Position numbers and translations under genes: made by a program | Shown here: piece by piece, positions 1-10,130 of the stretch | Numbering within the stretch: the first letter of the stretch is position 1 | How the letters are laid out: the number at the start of each line of letters is the position of its first letter | Notes under the pieces: model-generated | Seen by the model: only the letters and a program-made list of their open reading frames with translations | What the model was told of the DNA's origin: nothing | The model's database searches: none | NCBI GenBank assembly: GCA_029931535.1 | Contig: JAQPZY010001347.1 | Span: 1,027,501 to 1,091,500 of the forward strand | Length of the DNA stretch: 64,000 nt | Origin: Margaritifera margaritifera | Lineage: Eukaryota; Mollusca; Bivalvia; Unionida; Margaritiferidae | Direction of reading: 5' to 3'

Positions 1-30
<30 letters not shown>
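1..30. repeat. (TC)n microsatellite at window edge
   Basis: A pure CT dinucleotide run that is cut by the window start. The same motif recurs at about 16.3, 24.9 and 26.7 kb, and as GA at 2.85 kb. Confidence 0.95.
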
Positions 31-32
<2 letters not shown>

Positions 33-971
33 GATGAACACATCTTAAAATGTGTCAAGACTGTAGACCCTCCAGTATGCATTTATTTAATCAATAAGGA
101 GGCGCCAGCAAAAAATGACTAAAAAGAACTCCAAACAACAAAAAGGAGGCTTTAGGTATTAACTTTTATAATTAGTTTTCCACAGTAATCATGGAAATTG
201 TTAGTGACTGAACTTGCATTAACTGTTGATATCCGATATTCTGTCGCCCATACAAAAGCATGTCTTTTACACTCTAGGACAAACAGACACATTTTTAGGA
301 AAACGCTTGATTAAATATAGTAATAAAATTGTTTAAGTAGCGATCCTAACTCTCAAAACAATCATAATCATGTTTGAAAACGATGGAAAAATCGGGCATT
401 GATGAGTTTTGACTGCAAACCGACATTAACTGACACTCGAAATTAGGGTGCAGCGTCTTTTACCGAACTAGACTGGAAGCTTGCTAAGGCCAACAATTCA
501 CGTTTGAATAAATGAACAAAAGAAAAACAGAATCCATACAAGTAAACTCATAATTATTAAATGTGTTTGTTTAAAGATGTTACGCTCTGAAATCTGTCAG
601 ATGTCACCGCTCTGTGATGTTTCTACAGTACCCGCACCCCAACAATGTTCGCTCAATCCATCCCCGCAAGAAATGTGTTAGCAAAAATAAAAAATCTCTT
701 CATTTTCGTTTTAAAACAGTCATTAGTTTGACAAAATACACAATCTGAATCATTATTTGTATAAGCTCAATTTGTAAAAAGGTCACTGACCGAAACTTAT
801 TGTAAATTTCGGAAGTTTTATTTATAGATGTAGTAATGCGGCTGTTAATCGCATTGGCACAGAATGGAAACAATAATTCATGCAAATCGACTGTTTCGCC
901 TTTAAAAATAAACGATAAAAAGAAAATGAACGTGTTTTTTGTGGGGGTGGGGGTGGGTTTTTGTTGTTGTT
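31..971. other. No gene recognised
   Basis: AT-rich sequence with short chance reading frames only. A G-rich stretch near 945-960 and a short TTG run near 961-972 precede the palindrome. I see no domain, splice pattern or RNA gene. Confidence 0.6.
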
Positions 972-1092
972 GTAGATATGAGGAAATATTTACTAGTGAA
1001 GTGGAAACATTTGTATTGTCACTTGTGGCTTTGCCACTCGTGAAAATTTCAATGTTTCCCACTTCACTTGTGACATATTTCCTTATATCTAC
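972..1092. repeat. Imperfect palindrome (MITE-like hairpin)
   Basis: The left arm starting GTAGATATGAGGAAATAT is the near reverse complement of the right arm ending ATTTCCTTATATCTAC. Both arms contain the AGTGAAGTGG-AAACAT block. The centre, TGGCTTTGCCA, is itself palindromic. About 120 bp would fold into one long hairpin. This is typical of a small non-autonomous DNA transposon; no target duplication was identified. Confidence 0.75.
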
Positions 1093-1162
1093 TCAAAAAA
1101 CGTAGATATCCTCTATATAACACTGCTTTTAGAACACTACATATATTACCATATACACCATT

Positions 1163-1168
1163 TTTATT
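1163..1168 (-). promoter_or_regulatory. Candidate AATAAA polyadenylation signal of the zinc-finger gene
   Basis: The minus strand reads CCTAAATAAAAATG here. AATAAA lies about 90 bp downstream of the present stop and overlaps the TAA (1164-1166) that would have been the original stop of the zinc-finger frame. Position supports a gene 3' end; no transcript evidence is available. Confidence 0.4.
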
Positions 1169-1259
1169 TAGGATTCCTGGAAGCGTATGTTACGGCAGGC
1201 TTAATGGTGTGTATGTTCATGTGTACCTTCAGCTTTCTGTTTAAACTAAACATTTCGTC
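1164..1259 (-). pseudogene. Relict 14th zinc finger beyond a nonsense codon
   Basis: Reading on in the frame of the zinc-finger gene past its TGA gives DEMFSLNRKLKVHMNIHT, the second half of a C2H2 finger with both histidines. It ends at an in-frame TAA at 1164-1166. The two cysteines have decayed: the first is Phe (TTT) and the second is the TGA stop itself. The present stop is therefore a mutation inside an ancestral finger. Confidence 0.75.
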
Positions 1260-2447
1260 TCAAACATCAAATTTTAATGATTTGTCGCCAGTATGTATCT
1301 TCATGTGCTCCTTCAAGTTTGATCTCCAACTGTACATTTTACCACAAAAGTCACAATTGAATGGTTTTTCTCCAGTATGTATCCTCATGTGCTCTTTCAC
1401 GTTTGACCTTCGACTGAACATTTTATTACAAACCTCACATTTGAATGGTTTTTCTCTCGTATGCAATCTCCTGTGCACCTTCAAGTCTGAATTCCAATTA
1501 AACACTGTATTACATATTTTACACTTTAATGCTTTCTTTTCTGTATGTAACTTCATTCCAGTATGTAACCTCATGTGTACATTCAAATTAGAACTCTGTC
1601 TAAACATTTTATTACAAACTTCGCACTTGAAAGGTTTATCTCCGGTATGTATCCTCAAGTGCTTCTTCATATCACTACTCTCATTAAATGTTTTATCACA
1701 AAATTTACATTTGAATGGTTTTTCTCCAGTATGTAGCCTCAAGTGCACCTTCAACGTATCACGCGCACTAAACAATTTGTCACAAAATTTACACTTGAAT
1801 GGTTGATCTCCAGTATGTATCCTCATGTGAACTTTCAACGTATCACGTGCACTAAACATTTTATCACAAACTTCACACTTGAAAGGTTTATCCCCAGTAT
1901 GTATCCTCGTGTGCACCTTCAAACATCCACTCTCACTAAACATTTTATCACAAACTTCACACTTGAATGGTTTATCTCCTGTATGTATCCTCATGTGCAC
2001 TTTCAGACTTCCGCTCACACTAAACCTTTTATCACAAACTTCACATTTGAATGGTTTTTCTCCAGTATGTGTCCTAATATGAACTTTAAGCCTGTGACTC
2101 CTACTGAACACTTTATCACAAACCTCACATTTGAATGGCTTTTCTCCAGTATGTAGTCTCATGTGCACCTTGAGACCTGAACCCGAATTAAACATTTTAC
2201 CACATATTTCACACTTGAATGGTTTATTTCCAGTATGTAATCGCATGTGTACAATCAAACTAGAACTCTGGCTAAACATTTTATCACATACTTCACATTT
2301 AAATGGTTTTTCTCCAGTATGTACTCTCATGTGCAGCTTCAAGTTATTACATGCACCAAACGTTTTATCACAAACTTCACAATTGAATGGTTTATCTGTA
2401 GCGTGTATTAACACGTGGTTCTTCATATCAATACTCTCACTAAACAT
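1260..2447 (-). CDS. C2H2 zinc-finger protein, 13 tandem fingers
   Basis: A 395-residue frame made almost entirely of Krueppel-type C2H2 fingers. I count 13 complete C-x2-C...H-x3-H units plus half a finger at the N-terminus. They are joined by TGEKPFK/TGDKPFK linkers, so this is a nuclear sequence-specific DNA-binding protein, probably a transcription regulator. The linker between fingers 10 and 11 is longer (about residues 305-317) and carries a duplicated MRLHTGMKLHT-type segment. No KRAB, BTB, SCAN or ZAD domain is visible. The first Met lies inside a finger, and more finger sequence continues upstream in another frame. The annotated start is therefore only the first in-frame Met, and the gene is probably a 5'-damaged copy. 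Nearly identical repeated fingers (CEVCDKMFS) suggest recent internal duplication. Confidence 0.85.
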   Translation of the reverse strand: MFSESIDMKNHVLIHATDKPFNCEVCDKTFGACNNLKLHMRVHTGEKPFKCEVCDKMFSQSSSLIVHMRLHTGNKPFKCEICGKMFNSGSGLKVHMRLHTGEKPFKCEVCDKVFSRSHRLKVHIRTHTGEKPFKCEVCDKRFSVSGSLKVHMRIHTGDKPFKCEVCDKMFSESGCLKVHTRIHTGDKPFKCEVCDKMFSARDTLKVHMRIHTGDQPFKCKFCDKLFSARDTLKVHLRLHTGEKPFKCKFCDKTFNESSDMKKHLRIHTGDKPFKCEVCNKMFRQSSNLNVHMRLHTGMKLHTEKKALKCKICNTVFNWNSDLKVHRRLHTREKPFKCEVCNKMFSRRSNVKEHMRIHTGEKPFNCDFCGKMYSWRSNLKEHMKIHTGDKSLKFDV

Positions 2448-2640
2448 TTTATCACAACTTCACAATTTTTTTCTTTTTCTTTTTTTTTTTTTTTTTTTTT
2501 TTGTCCAGTGTAGGTCCTAATGCGTACTTTCACACTACCGCTGTCACTGAAGGTTTCCGAAAGTTCACCGTTTAATAGTTTGTATCCAGTATGTATCCTG
2601 ATGCTGTGCTCAAAGGTCTGATTGCTCGACGTCCAGGACC
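2448..2640 (-). pseudogene. Broken upstream fingers of the zinc-finger gene
   Basis: The minus strand encodes further degenerate finger pieces (HSIRIHTGYK, SVKVRIRTYTGQ) leading into the main frame. A single missing base near 2455 shifts CEVCDKMFSES out of frame, and a poly(A/T) tract at about 2480-2502 interrupts the preceding linker. The gene therefore once had at least two more fingers. The upstream initiation exon was not found. Confidence 0.65.
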
Positions 2641-2849
2641 CGTCCAATTATCAATCGGCCCCATGCGCTTCCTTTGTCCCTATCAACACAATGTTCTGAT
2701 TCGTTCATTAGATTATAAAATAAAACCACAAATGATGAAATAACAAGTTCTTTAAGAAACTGGAAAATAATAACAGTCCAGGTATTTATTTTTTTTTAAA
2801 TTTAATTCTAAAATCCTCCAAAACATTCTTTATTCGGGACTGTCTATTT

Positions 2850-2852
<3 letters not shown>

Positions 2853-2911
<59 letters not shown>
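2853..2911. repeat. (GA)n microsatellite
   Basis: About 29 uninterrupted GA dinucleotides between the zinc-finger gene and the mariner remnant. Confidence 0.95.
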
Positions 2912-2915
<4 letters not shown>

Positions 2916-2973
2916 TCCGGCACCCCAATACCTTGATTTAAAAAAAAAAAATTAAACTAATTATATCCATGTA

Positions 2974-4021
2974 CGAGGGATATTTGAAAGTCATGCATGT
3001 TGTGTTATAACTTTTTTGTTTCTTTGAAACAGTCAATAAATTAAATGCCGATCGATAGACAAAATAACGTTCTATAAAATGATCCTCTGCTGCACGTGCA
3101 GTACATCGCACACATCGAGGTATATGCGTGTGCAGGTATATGCAAGTGACGTAACAATGTCGGTGAAAATGACAGTGACGCAAATATGTGGAAGAAACAT
3201 ACTGTAAAATCCGGGCGCTCTGTGGGTACTCTCTGAAGGATATCAAGGCCGACTTGCAAAACGTTTACGGATGTCATTCTTTGTCGTATCCTACAATTTC
3301 GAGGTAGTTTCATTGTTTTAAAGATGGTCGCGAATCCATGGCAGATGACCCAAGTTCTGGAAGACCGTTGTCTGCGATTGCTGAGCGGGAAGTGGCTGCT
3401 GTGAAGGGTGCAATTGACGAAGATGCTCGATACACAGTGGAAGGTATTTACATTATCACAGTAATTAATTCTTCAGCTGTTCTTAATATACCGAAGAATC
3501 ATTTGAAACTCAGAAAGGTTTGTGCAAGATGGGTCCCGCATTTGTTGACGGCTGATCAAAAACAGACTCGGGCTGAAATCGCCCAACAACTACTCGCCAA
3601 ATTTGAAAAGATTGACCCAAGACTTTCGAATGAGGTTGTCACAGGGGATGAACAGGGATTTACTTTTTTGAACCCGACTCAAGAGAAAATAATAAAGTTT
3701 GGATTGGAGAAAGCGAACAGAGACCACAAATCGCTCAGCGTAGTCTGACTGTTGAAAGAGTTTTATACGCATTTTCTTTTCGATACAAAAGGCACGACCG
3801 TCAGGGCATATGTGCCTGATGCTGCTAATGTCACTAGATATTTGTATGCCTCCGTAGTGTTGCCAAAAGTTGTGGAACACTGCTAAACCTCCGGTCTGCG
3901 CACCGGTATCTGAGGTATCAATATACTCCACGACAACGCACTGACGCATAAATCCGCCGTTGTGACAGACTTTCTGAAGGAGCACAGCATCCAAACTTTG
4001 CCACATCCTCCACACAGCCCT
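2974..4021 (+). pseudogene. mariner transposase, 5' part, interrupted by the Polinton
   Basis: A cut-and-paste transposase remnant. A candidate left terminal repeat starts at 2974 after a TA. From about 3185 the sequence reads an N-terminal helix-turn-helix region (KIRALCGYSLKDIKADLQN) and a FKDGRESMADDPSSGRP linker. KVCARWVPHLLTADQKQTR follows at about 3517-3575. VTGDEQGF carries the first catalytic Asp (about 3636), and near 3930 a LHDNALTHKS segment carries the second Asp of the DD34D triad. Frameshifts and stops occur at about 3280, 3748 and 3885-3925. The reading stops at HPPHSP exactly where the Polinton terminal repeat begins. The third catalytic Asp region resumes at 16.07 kb. Confidence 0.85.
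4016..4021. repeat. Target-site duplication, left copy (AGCCCT)
   Basis: AGCCCT lies directly outside the left terminal repeat of the Polinton. The identical hexamer is at 16071-16076. A 6-bp duplication is the usual size for Polinton integrase. Confidence 0.85.
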
Positions 4022-4190
4022 AGCAGTAATATGTGGCACCTGGGAACATAAGGGGAGTTAATATTACGCCGTAGGTTAATGTTGGGGGACCATCTGGAGC
4101 ATAAGCTGAAATGCAAAAGTTAAAAATGTCCATAGTTTTAACATGTATCTGTGGGGGGGGGGAGGGATCGGGACAAAAGGGGAATTTAAC
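4022..4190 (+). repeat. Polinton left terminal inverted repeat
   Basis: Starts AGCAGTAATATGTG. It aligns with the reverse complement of the right end (GGTAGTAATATGTG) through the shared ATTACGCCGTAGGTTAA block, the TTAAAAATGTCCATA block and an AATTTAACATT block, over roughly 170 bp with substitutions and small gaps. Confidence 0.8.
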
Positions 4191-4540
4191 ATTGAGGCTA
4201 CATTATTACAAGTGGTTGACCACAAATGGGGCTACGTTGTTAGAAATTGTTGACCTCACATAGCACACATACCATCCAGCACGCCGTGCGTAATGACCTC
4301 TTACCAAGTGGAGATTTATATATAAAGCATTACTTATACGTCAGAACATGTTGTAGGTGTCAGTAAATTTCCATATATTGTACTGATGTTATAAATAGCT
4401 ATAATCAAGGGAACCAGCGCATAATAAAACTAAAATGGATGTGACTAAAATGAATGCTATAGTTACCTAACTGTCTTAGTATTTAGTGGACACTTGAAAA
4501 AAAAAAAAAAAAAAAACTGGAACATTCAATTAAAATTGGC
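4191..4540. other. Polinton left subterminal spacer
   Basis: Non-coding AT-rich DNA between the left terminal repeat and the subterminal repeats. It has a short duplicated motif (ACAAGTGGTTGACCACA-like, near 4210-4260) but no gene. Confidence 0.5.
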
Positions 4541-4800
4541 AAGACTTAAAGTAGTACTAAAATTCCGAAACGTCATGGACTTTAGTGGAGGCTGAAAAAT
4601 TCCTGAAAAATGTATATAAAAAAATTTGGCTTACAATAAACGTACGCTCAAAGTAGTACTAAAATTATGAACCTGTCACGGAATCTAACAGAGACTGGAA
4701 AAAATGTCCCGAAAATTTTTAAACTATGTGAGAGACTAATAGTAATACTAAAATTTCTAAACTAATACGGACTTTAGCGGAGATTAATAAGGAAATTCCC
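4541..4800. repeat. Polinton left subterminal tandem repeats
   Basis: About three diverged copies of a roughly 100-bp unit carrying AAAGTAGTACTAAAATT, then GACTTTAG/ATCTAACAG, then GAGGCTGAAAAA/GAGACTGGAAAA. Subterminal repeats on both flanks are a feature of this element. Confidence 0.6.
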
Positions 4801-5110
4801 CTAAAAATAAAAAAATTCAGAACATAATATTTACAAATTGTGAAAAGATTTTTAAAGTGAAAAAAAAATAAAAAAAAAAATAAACAAATTATTCCTAATT
4901 TAGCAAAGAATGAAAAATGTCTTGACAGACATAGCAGGTATCTTGACTTTTATCTCGAGTGGAGTAGTCAGAAGCCTTGATGCAAGTGTACTTTCGAATG
5001 ACTCTCTGTAAAATTCTGAAGAGAAGTGTGACCTGTTGTGGCTCTTCCATCTGCACAGATTGAAACTTACTGAATGAGTGTTGTCTCCTAAGTCTAGCGA
5101 TGCCCTCCCA

Positions 5111-5185
5111 CCTCTCTCTGTCTCTCTGTCTCTGTCTCTGTCTGTCAGTCTCTCTGTCTCTGTCTGTCTGTCTATATATATATAT

Positions 5186-5280
<95 letters not shown>
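5111..5280. repeat. Compound (TCTG)/(TA)n microsatellite
   Basis: A TCTG/TCTC pyrimidine-rich run (5111-5172) is followed by about 100 bp of TA repeats to 5280. It lies just upstream of the polymerase remnant and produces spurious Tyr-Ile frames. Confidence 0.95.
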
Positions 5281-5282
<2 letters not shown>

Positions 5283-5370
5283 TGAATCATAATGAAAAGA
5301 TGAAACCTTGCCGATTAGAAACCAGAAGTAGCCAAGAAACGACGACAACTCTCAGTGTCAGCTCATACAC

Positions 5371-6967
5371 TAAGTGAAGTGTTAGCACAAGTTCATGCTT
5401 GCGATTTTGAAGATGACATGAGTGATCCTGAGCCAATACCATCTATGAGTCAAGGTCATTCAAGAAAGAAAGTCGTTCGGTAGCTTCTGAAGATTATCTC
5501 TACATTCGACCTACCCAAAAAGTGACTTCCAGAAAATTTCAAAGGACGGTTTACACGTACACGTTTAAAGAGTTCAAGCCTCAAGTTCCACCAGAGAAAG
5601 CATCGGGTTTCATTACATATTTATGGGAATCATTATTAGAGACATTCAAAAGACAGTGCCAAGCTAAAGATAACGATCGTTTGAGATTATCCATTACTCA
5701 CGACAGTTAGAAATATCCTGTGTGGATCTAGTTTAGTATTCCTGCAGAATTAACTTCTTCTAAAATTATCTACAAAATTCAACACGTCCAACAATCAAAT
5801 GACGAATTCAACATCACCGATGGAGAAGCCACTCTGCACATGAAGCACGTCTCACAACCAAGAGGTAGCGGACGACGCAAAGTTTTATTGATGGATGAAC
5901 TTTGCTGTACCAAACATAGTATCCTTCAGATGGACAACCATCAAGATCAAATGTGTTTCATGCTCTCGGTCGCGGATACCGCTTGTTAAAAGTGTACGAA
6001 ATTTGGCACTTTCCTACCACGGAGCAATGCACACAAGGGTACGACTACAACTCCAGTGAAGGAATTATTTCAGGCTACGTCAACCAATTTTTGAAATTGA
6101 ATCAAGAAGCTAGCGGCTATCCTTCTTGGTGTCACACTCCAGAAGACAAAGAGGAATTCAAAGAACGGTACCGATCCTTAGAAGTCATCACTTTGGAACA
6201 CGTGGAAAAGAACGAAGGAAGACGATCGTTTGCAAAAGTCATGTTGAATTGTTTGTGGGGAAAACTGGCTCAACATCCGATATTGCCAAATACTTGGTGG
6301 ATCCAAGTAGATACTATCAACTCGTCGACGATAAAAGAAAACTCGTTAAACACGTGGACATCATACGAGAAGATCTGAGTTTTGTGAATTACGAGGAAGT
6401 CACAGAGTTTGCACCAACAGATGAGTTTGGTAATGTCATCATTGGAGTGTACGTGACAGCCAATGCCCGTTTAAAATTGTATTCCGTCTTGGAACCTTTA
6501 CGAGATCAAGTCCTTTACTTTGACACCGATAGTTATATGTACACCGATCGCCCTGGAAGCTATCAACAGGCATCGAAGACGAACATTTAGGAGCTTTGAT
6601 CTATCCTGAAAACACTATTTTGAGTTTTTTCAGTGGTGGACCAAAACATTACGGCTACCAGTACCGAGACAAACAAGGACAACTTCATACCAAATGTAAA
6701 GTAAAAGGACTGAGATTGAACTATTGTTCCAGTAACGTGGTGAACAATGACATCTTAAAAGAGGCCATAAAGTCAGGACAAGATCAAGTCTTTTGTGTGA
6801 AAACGTTGGATCCTCACAAAATTGTGCGTTTGTCCAATCACCAAATCGTCAGTTGACCCTTGGAGAAAGTATATCAGATCGTCTACCAGAAACGAGTGCG
6901 ACTTCCCGACCACAGCAAGCTACCTTACGGACATGTCAATCTCCAGTATAAAAAAATCCAATTAAAA
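5371..6967 (+). pseudogene. Protein-primed DNA polymerase B (pPolB) of the Polinton, decayed
   Basis: The family is a B-type, protein-primed polymerase that copies the element. The N-terminal part (about 5520-5940) includes QYPVW-like KYPVWI and a PRGSGRRK motif. After a frame change near 5955 the reading jumps to the palm region (YRLLKVYEIWHFPTTEQ, about 5980-6025). It continues through SFAKVMLNCLWGKLAQHP and the metal-binding YFDTDS motif (GACACCGATAGT at 6522-6533) to a C-terminal part near 6960. The exonuclease domain and polymerase motif A are missing, so over a kilobase of coding sequence has been deleted compared with the family. At least four further stops or frameshifts (about 5708, 6300, 6560, 6590) show it is non-functional. 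Confidence 0.85.
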
Positions 6968-7209
6968 TAAAGAAAAATCATTGTGAGTTCAAACGCTGAC
7001 CGAGAAAGATGAATTCGACACAGAAACAGTATGATGGACCCACCGACTCAAAGTTCAACGCAGACGAATGTGTGATACAGTACCATGCGACCAAAGGGAT
7101 GCTGTGCCCTATGACAATAACAACGTAGAACCACGACCATGCTCCACTGAAACATATTCTTAATGTCATCTTCGTATTTTCCGTTTCTGCCGCAATGAAC
7201 CACGTCCAC
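6968..7209. other. Polinton spacer between polB and the BIR gene
   Basis: No convincing reading frame. It may hold the 3' end of one gene and the promoter of the next. Confidence 0.4.
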
Positions 7210-7232
7210 CTCTAGAGCTTTTACTTTACTAG

Positions 7233-7526
7233 TGTAATGGTACCAAGCGCTTGGCCACGTTCAAAAGAAAATGGCCCAAATATCGAGCAGGCTCCAGTCC
7301 CAATTCCTTAGAGATAGCAGGATTTATATGCTTGGAAGAAAGAGATAAGTTACAGTGTTTCAGTTGTGGCGTGAAACTACACAAATGGAAAACAAAAATA
7401 ATTCAGCTTACCTTGAACATGCCAGATGGTCTCTGCAATGAGAATAGGTTCGTATGTATGGAAAAGTCTGGGTTCCTGGAGGTGACATGTAGTGCACCGG
7501 TAGTAGGTCCAGACGACAGTAGCTAA
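7233..7526 (+). pseudogene. BIR-domain (IAP-type) protein carried by the Polinton, frameshifted
   Basis: BIR domains bind caspases or related partners and block apoptosis; viruses capture them to keep cells alive. The sequence reads KRLATFKRKWP at the start of the fold, then SPNSLEIAGF and the zinc-binding CFSCG with KLHKWK (about 7357-7390). A one-base shift near 7395 moves the rest (EHARW, with the zinc-ligand His) into another frame that soon meets stops. No RING domain is visible. It is on the same strand as the core genes and inside the terminal repeats, so it is cargo of the element and not flanking host DNA. A host IAP fragment inserted later is less likely but not excluded. Confidence 0.75.
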
Positions 7527-7539
7527 GGACTCTCATCCT

Positions 7540-7880
7540 GTATAGTTTAGAAGAGCACATTCAGAATCTACCGCTACAACTCCGTGAGCGCATGTACAGA
7601 GACTTTGTCAAGATTTAAGTAAAATGCAAAGAACAATTGCATCCGAAATGGCATACACTTTTTAATCATTGGCATCTGAATGCTATAAGAAGACAGATTA
7701 ATGTGAAAATCTTCAAATGGTCAGATATTGATCACCTGCGAAGACATTATACGACTTATCATGCCACGACTTTTGTCATCAGTGTTACACCAGATCAATA
7801 GAAGGAGGCCAGTGACAGTGTTCAAGACTTAGTGGATCACCAACTACTTTTTAAAAAAAACTGATTCTACAAGACGAAAC
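7540..7880 (+). pseudogene. Unidentified decayed coding remnant
   Basis: Protein-like pieces occur in one main frame (KCKEQLHPKWHTLFNHWHL, then INVKIFKWSDIDHLRRHYTT at about 7690-7750) with stops between. I do not recognise a family. The composition (many Trp, His and charged residues) looks like real former coding sequence, either a separate small gene or the tail of the BIR gene. Confidence 0.4.
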
Positions 7881-7906
7881 AATGCCATTTAATTTTGGAT
7901 GACGTG

Positions 7907-7908
<2 letters not shown>

Positions 7909-7960
<52 letters not shown>
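7909..7960. repeat. (GT)n microsatellite
   Basis: About 25 GT dinucleotides inside the Polinton. Confidence 0.95.
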
Positions 7961-7962
<2 letters not shown>

Positions 7963-8069
7963 GTGACTACCTTTCTTGGATTTCGTTTACCAGCAAATTC
8001 TTTGAGGTAAATTTATGAACAGGCAATGACATGACTACCAAAACTTTACCTGTGCACGAATAACTTATT

Positions 8070-8297
8070 GTGTTAAAAGTATTGCGAATAGTGATGAATA
8101 CGAGTTGTGTACCTCCGTGTGAAGAAGAGATTCGTCTTACTGTATCGATTCTTCATACTTACCAAGAAATGTGTATATCCAGTCGGTTCTACCAATATAT
8201 TTACGACTGGAACGATGTACGTGACTGGAAAAGTCTTGGATTCGATGCTTGGACACAAGAGATGGCTGACTATGCCAAAGACATTGTGTATAACTGA
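8070..8297 (+). CDS. Small hypothetical Polinton ORF
   Basis: A 75-codon open frame with a protein-like composition (RFYQYIYDWNDVRDWKSLGF) lying between the BIR and ATPase genes and oriented with them. It has no recognised motif, no membrane segment and no cysteine pattern. Being unbroken is unusual for this element, but at this length it could be chance. Confidence 0.35.
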   Translation: MLKVLRIVMNTSCVPPCEEEIRLTVSILHTYQEMCISSRFYQYIYDWNDVRDWKSLGFDAWTQEMADYAKDIVYN

Positions 8298-8454
8298 TCA
8301 AAGAAAAGAAAAACATGAATGTTGTGTGTATTTGAAATGAAAATATGTTTTTGTTGTGTTACACCACCATGAAAAGAACAAATTAAACGTGCATAAAATG
8401 TATAAAATATCTTGTGTCGTTGATGGTATCTCCTAATTCTAAACAAAGTTGTTA

Positions 8455-9060
8455 TGGTTGCATCATCCGTTCTGAAAGTGATTGGGGAAAACGTAGATCG
8501 TCAAGGTTGGGAGGCACTGTATCTTCGTCATCCGTTTACTATATTGATTGCTGGACCTAGTGGTTCAGGCAAAACCGAATTTGTCAAACGTGTGATTGAA
8601 CAAGAATCAAAATTGTTCGATCGTCCTCCATAACATATCGTGTTGTGTTACAACGAGTGGCAATCGGCTTGCACGTTACTCCAAGAAAGTCAAGGAGAAT
8701 CCATTTGGTATATTGAAGCAATTCCTAGTGAAGACGATATGATCGTGTCTGACTTTAGTCAACACATCTTGTCATCTTCGATGACATGTTAGGAGAGGAC
8801 GAAGAAGAAATTAAACTTTGGTTTACACGAAAAGGACATAATCATAATGCCAGTATTACTTACATTACTCAAAATTTATTTCAACAAAGTAAAGTGCATC
8901 GCACCATCAGTCTCAATATACATTATGTGGTATTGTTTAAAAGTCCAAGAGACAAATCTCAAGTTCAAGTGTTAGCCAAACAGTTAGAAACACCTTGACT
9001 CCATTATGCGTACGGCGATGCAACACAGTTGGCACATGCAAGAAAAAAAATCTCCTGAAA
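8455..9060 (+). pseudogene. Genome-packaging ATPase (FtsK/HerA type) of the Polinton, frameshifted
   Basis: Packaging ATPases of this family pump DNA into virions. A Walker A loop GPSGSGKT is encoded at 8553-8576. A Walker B-like run of hydrophobics ending in Asp-Asp (VIFDD, Asp codons at 8780-8785) follows in a different frame. Next come an arginine-containing FTRKGHNHN segment and a sensor-like ITYITQNLFQ. Size (about 200 codons) fits the family. At least one frameshift between 8630 and 8770 and a stop near 8997 break it. Confidence 0.85.
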
Positions 9061-9370
9061 GAAATAGAGGTAATGCCGCTAGAACGCTCTCGTGTTCATA
9101 AAACCTCGCTCGGTGACGGTTTCCCCTGCTACTTCTTCTCCTCCGTTATTGATGATGCCTGCCGAACCTGATTTAAGACAAGTATTTCCCAATGTGATGA
9201 AAACATGGAAACCAATTTCTAAAGGAACTTCTACTTCTCTGTCCAAGTCTGTTTTTACTGCTCTAACTGCTGCTACAACCCAAAAAAAAAAGTGACCTCT
9301 TCTAAGACAAAAGTGCAAGACAGAACAGGTGTGTTACAAAGTTTACTGGATTTGTCCAAATAAGAACTGT
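9061..9370 (+). pseudogene. Polinton coding remnant after the ATPase, unidentified
   Basis: A Pro/Ser/Thr-rich stretch (VTVSPATSSPPLLMMPAEPD, about 9116-9175) and a Lys-rich end (TQKKK) occur with a frame change near 9295. It could be the ATPase C-terminus or a small separate protein; the family was not recognised. Confidence 0.35.
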
Positions 9371-9474
9371 CAATATATAACCCGTTGAAAACACCGTATC
9401 GTCGAGTGGTGCCCATAGTTAGGTTGGTACGACGTCCCGATAACCAATGCAGACGAATCCCAATATAAAAAGAA

Positions 9475-10130
9475 GTGTTGGATAAGATTAACTTCAATTT
9501 TTTCCTCCTGAAAGAAAGATGTCACAAAAGTTCACATCATCATCATCATCAACAACAAGCAAAGAAACCTTCTTCCAAAAAGGATACAAAGGGATTCCCT
9601 CCTCGTTTCCATAAAGATTGGGATGTTTTGTCAGTACCGACCAAATCCAATGCTCCGATGCGAAAACAAATCATTTCAAAAGCACCAAAAGAAATCATCG
9701 ATACCGTGTGTGTCTGTTGTTTGAAAGTTTTGAAAGGAGCGATACCTTTAATCAAGATACAGAAATAGCGATTAGGACGACACCGTCACGTTCTTTGTCA
9801 AATGATGAAAAAAACTGCCCATCAATCAAAAGAAGAAAAAAAAAAGCTCGTTCATCGAGAAGAATTTCTACCCATGCTGATTGGACCACTGTTGAAAGTA
9901 GCTGCTCCTTTGCTAGGATCGATTGCTTGACCTCTTTTAGGAGGATTGATGTGATGATGAAAAAGAAGATAAGAATGGACAATCTTTTCTGGAAAGACAC
10001 CACACTTGTTTCCCTGCATCTTATGGAAGTACTAAAATTAGATTTAGTTCCATATAAACGATGGATGGAACTCCATCGTTGGTACGAACAACGGACACCG
10101 ATAGGGCTAAACCTACTCTAAGAGATTTGA
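9475..10130 (+). pseudogene. Small basic/hydrophobic Polinton protein remnant
   Basis: A His/Gln run (HHHHHQQQ, about 9538-9560) leads into a Lys/Ser/Pro-rich segment. After a stop at 9768, a nearby frame has a Lys-rich stretch (KEEKKKLVHREEF) followed by a hydrophobic PLLKVAAPLLGSIA near 9890-9930. Basic plus Gly/Pro/Leu hydrophobic architecture suggests a membrane-active or DNA-binding virion component. That is inference only; I cannot name the family. Confidence 0.35.

Noticed and set aside
1204..2520. Plus-strand frames across the zinc-finger gene
   Set aside because: Antisense shadows of the finger repeats; their periodicity equals the 84-bp finger period.
4895..5377. Open frames rich in Tyr-Ile and Arg-Asp around 5.1-5.3 kb (and at 10.98-11.1 kb)
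   Set aside because: They are translations of TA and TCTG microsatellites; only the integrase C-terminal part beyond 11105 is real former coding sequence.
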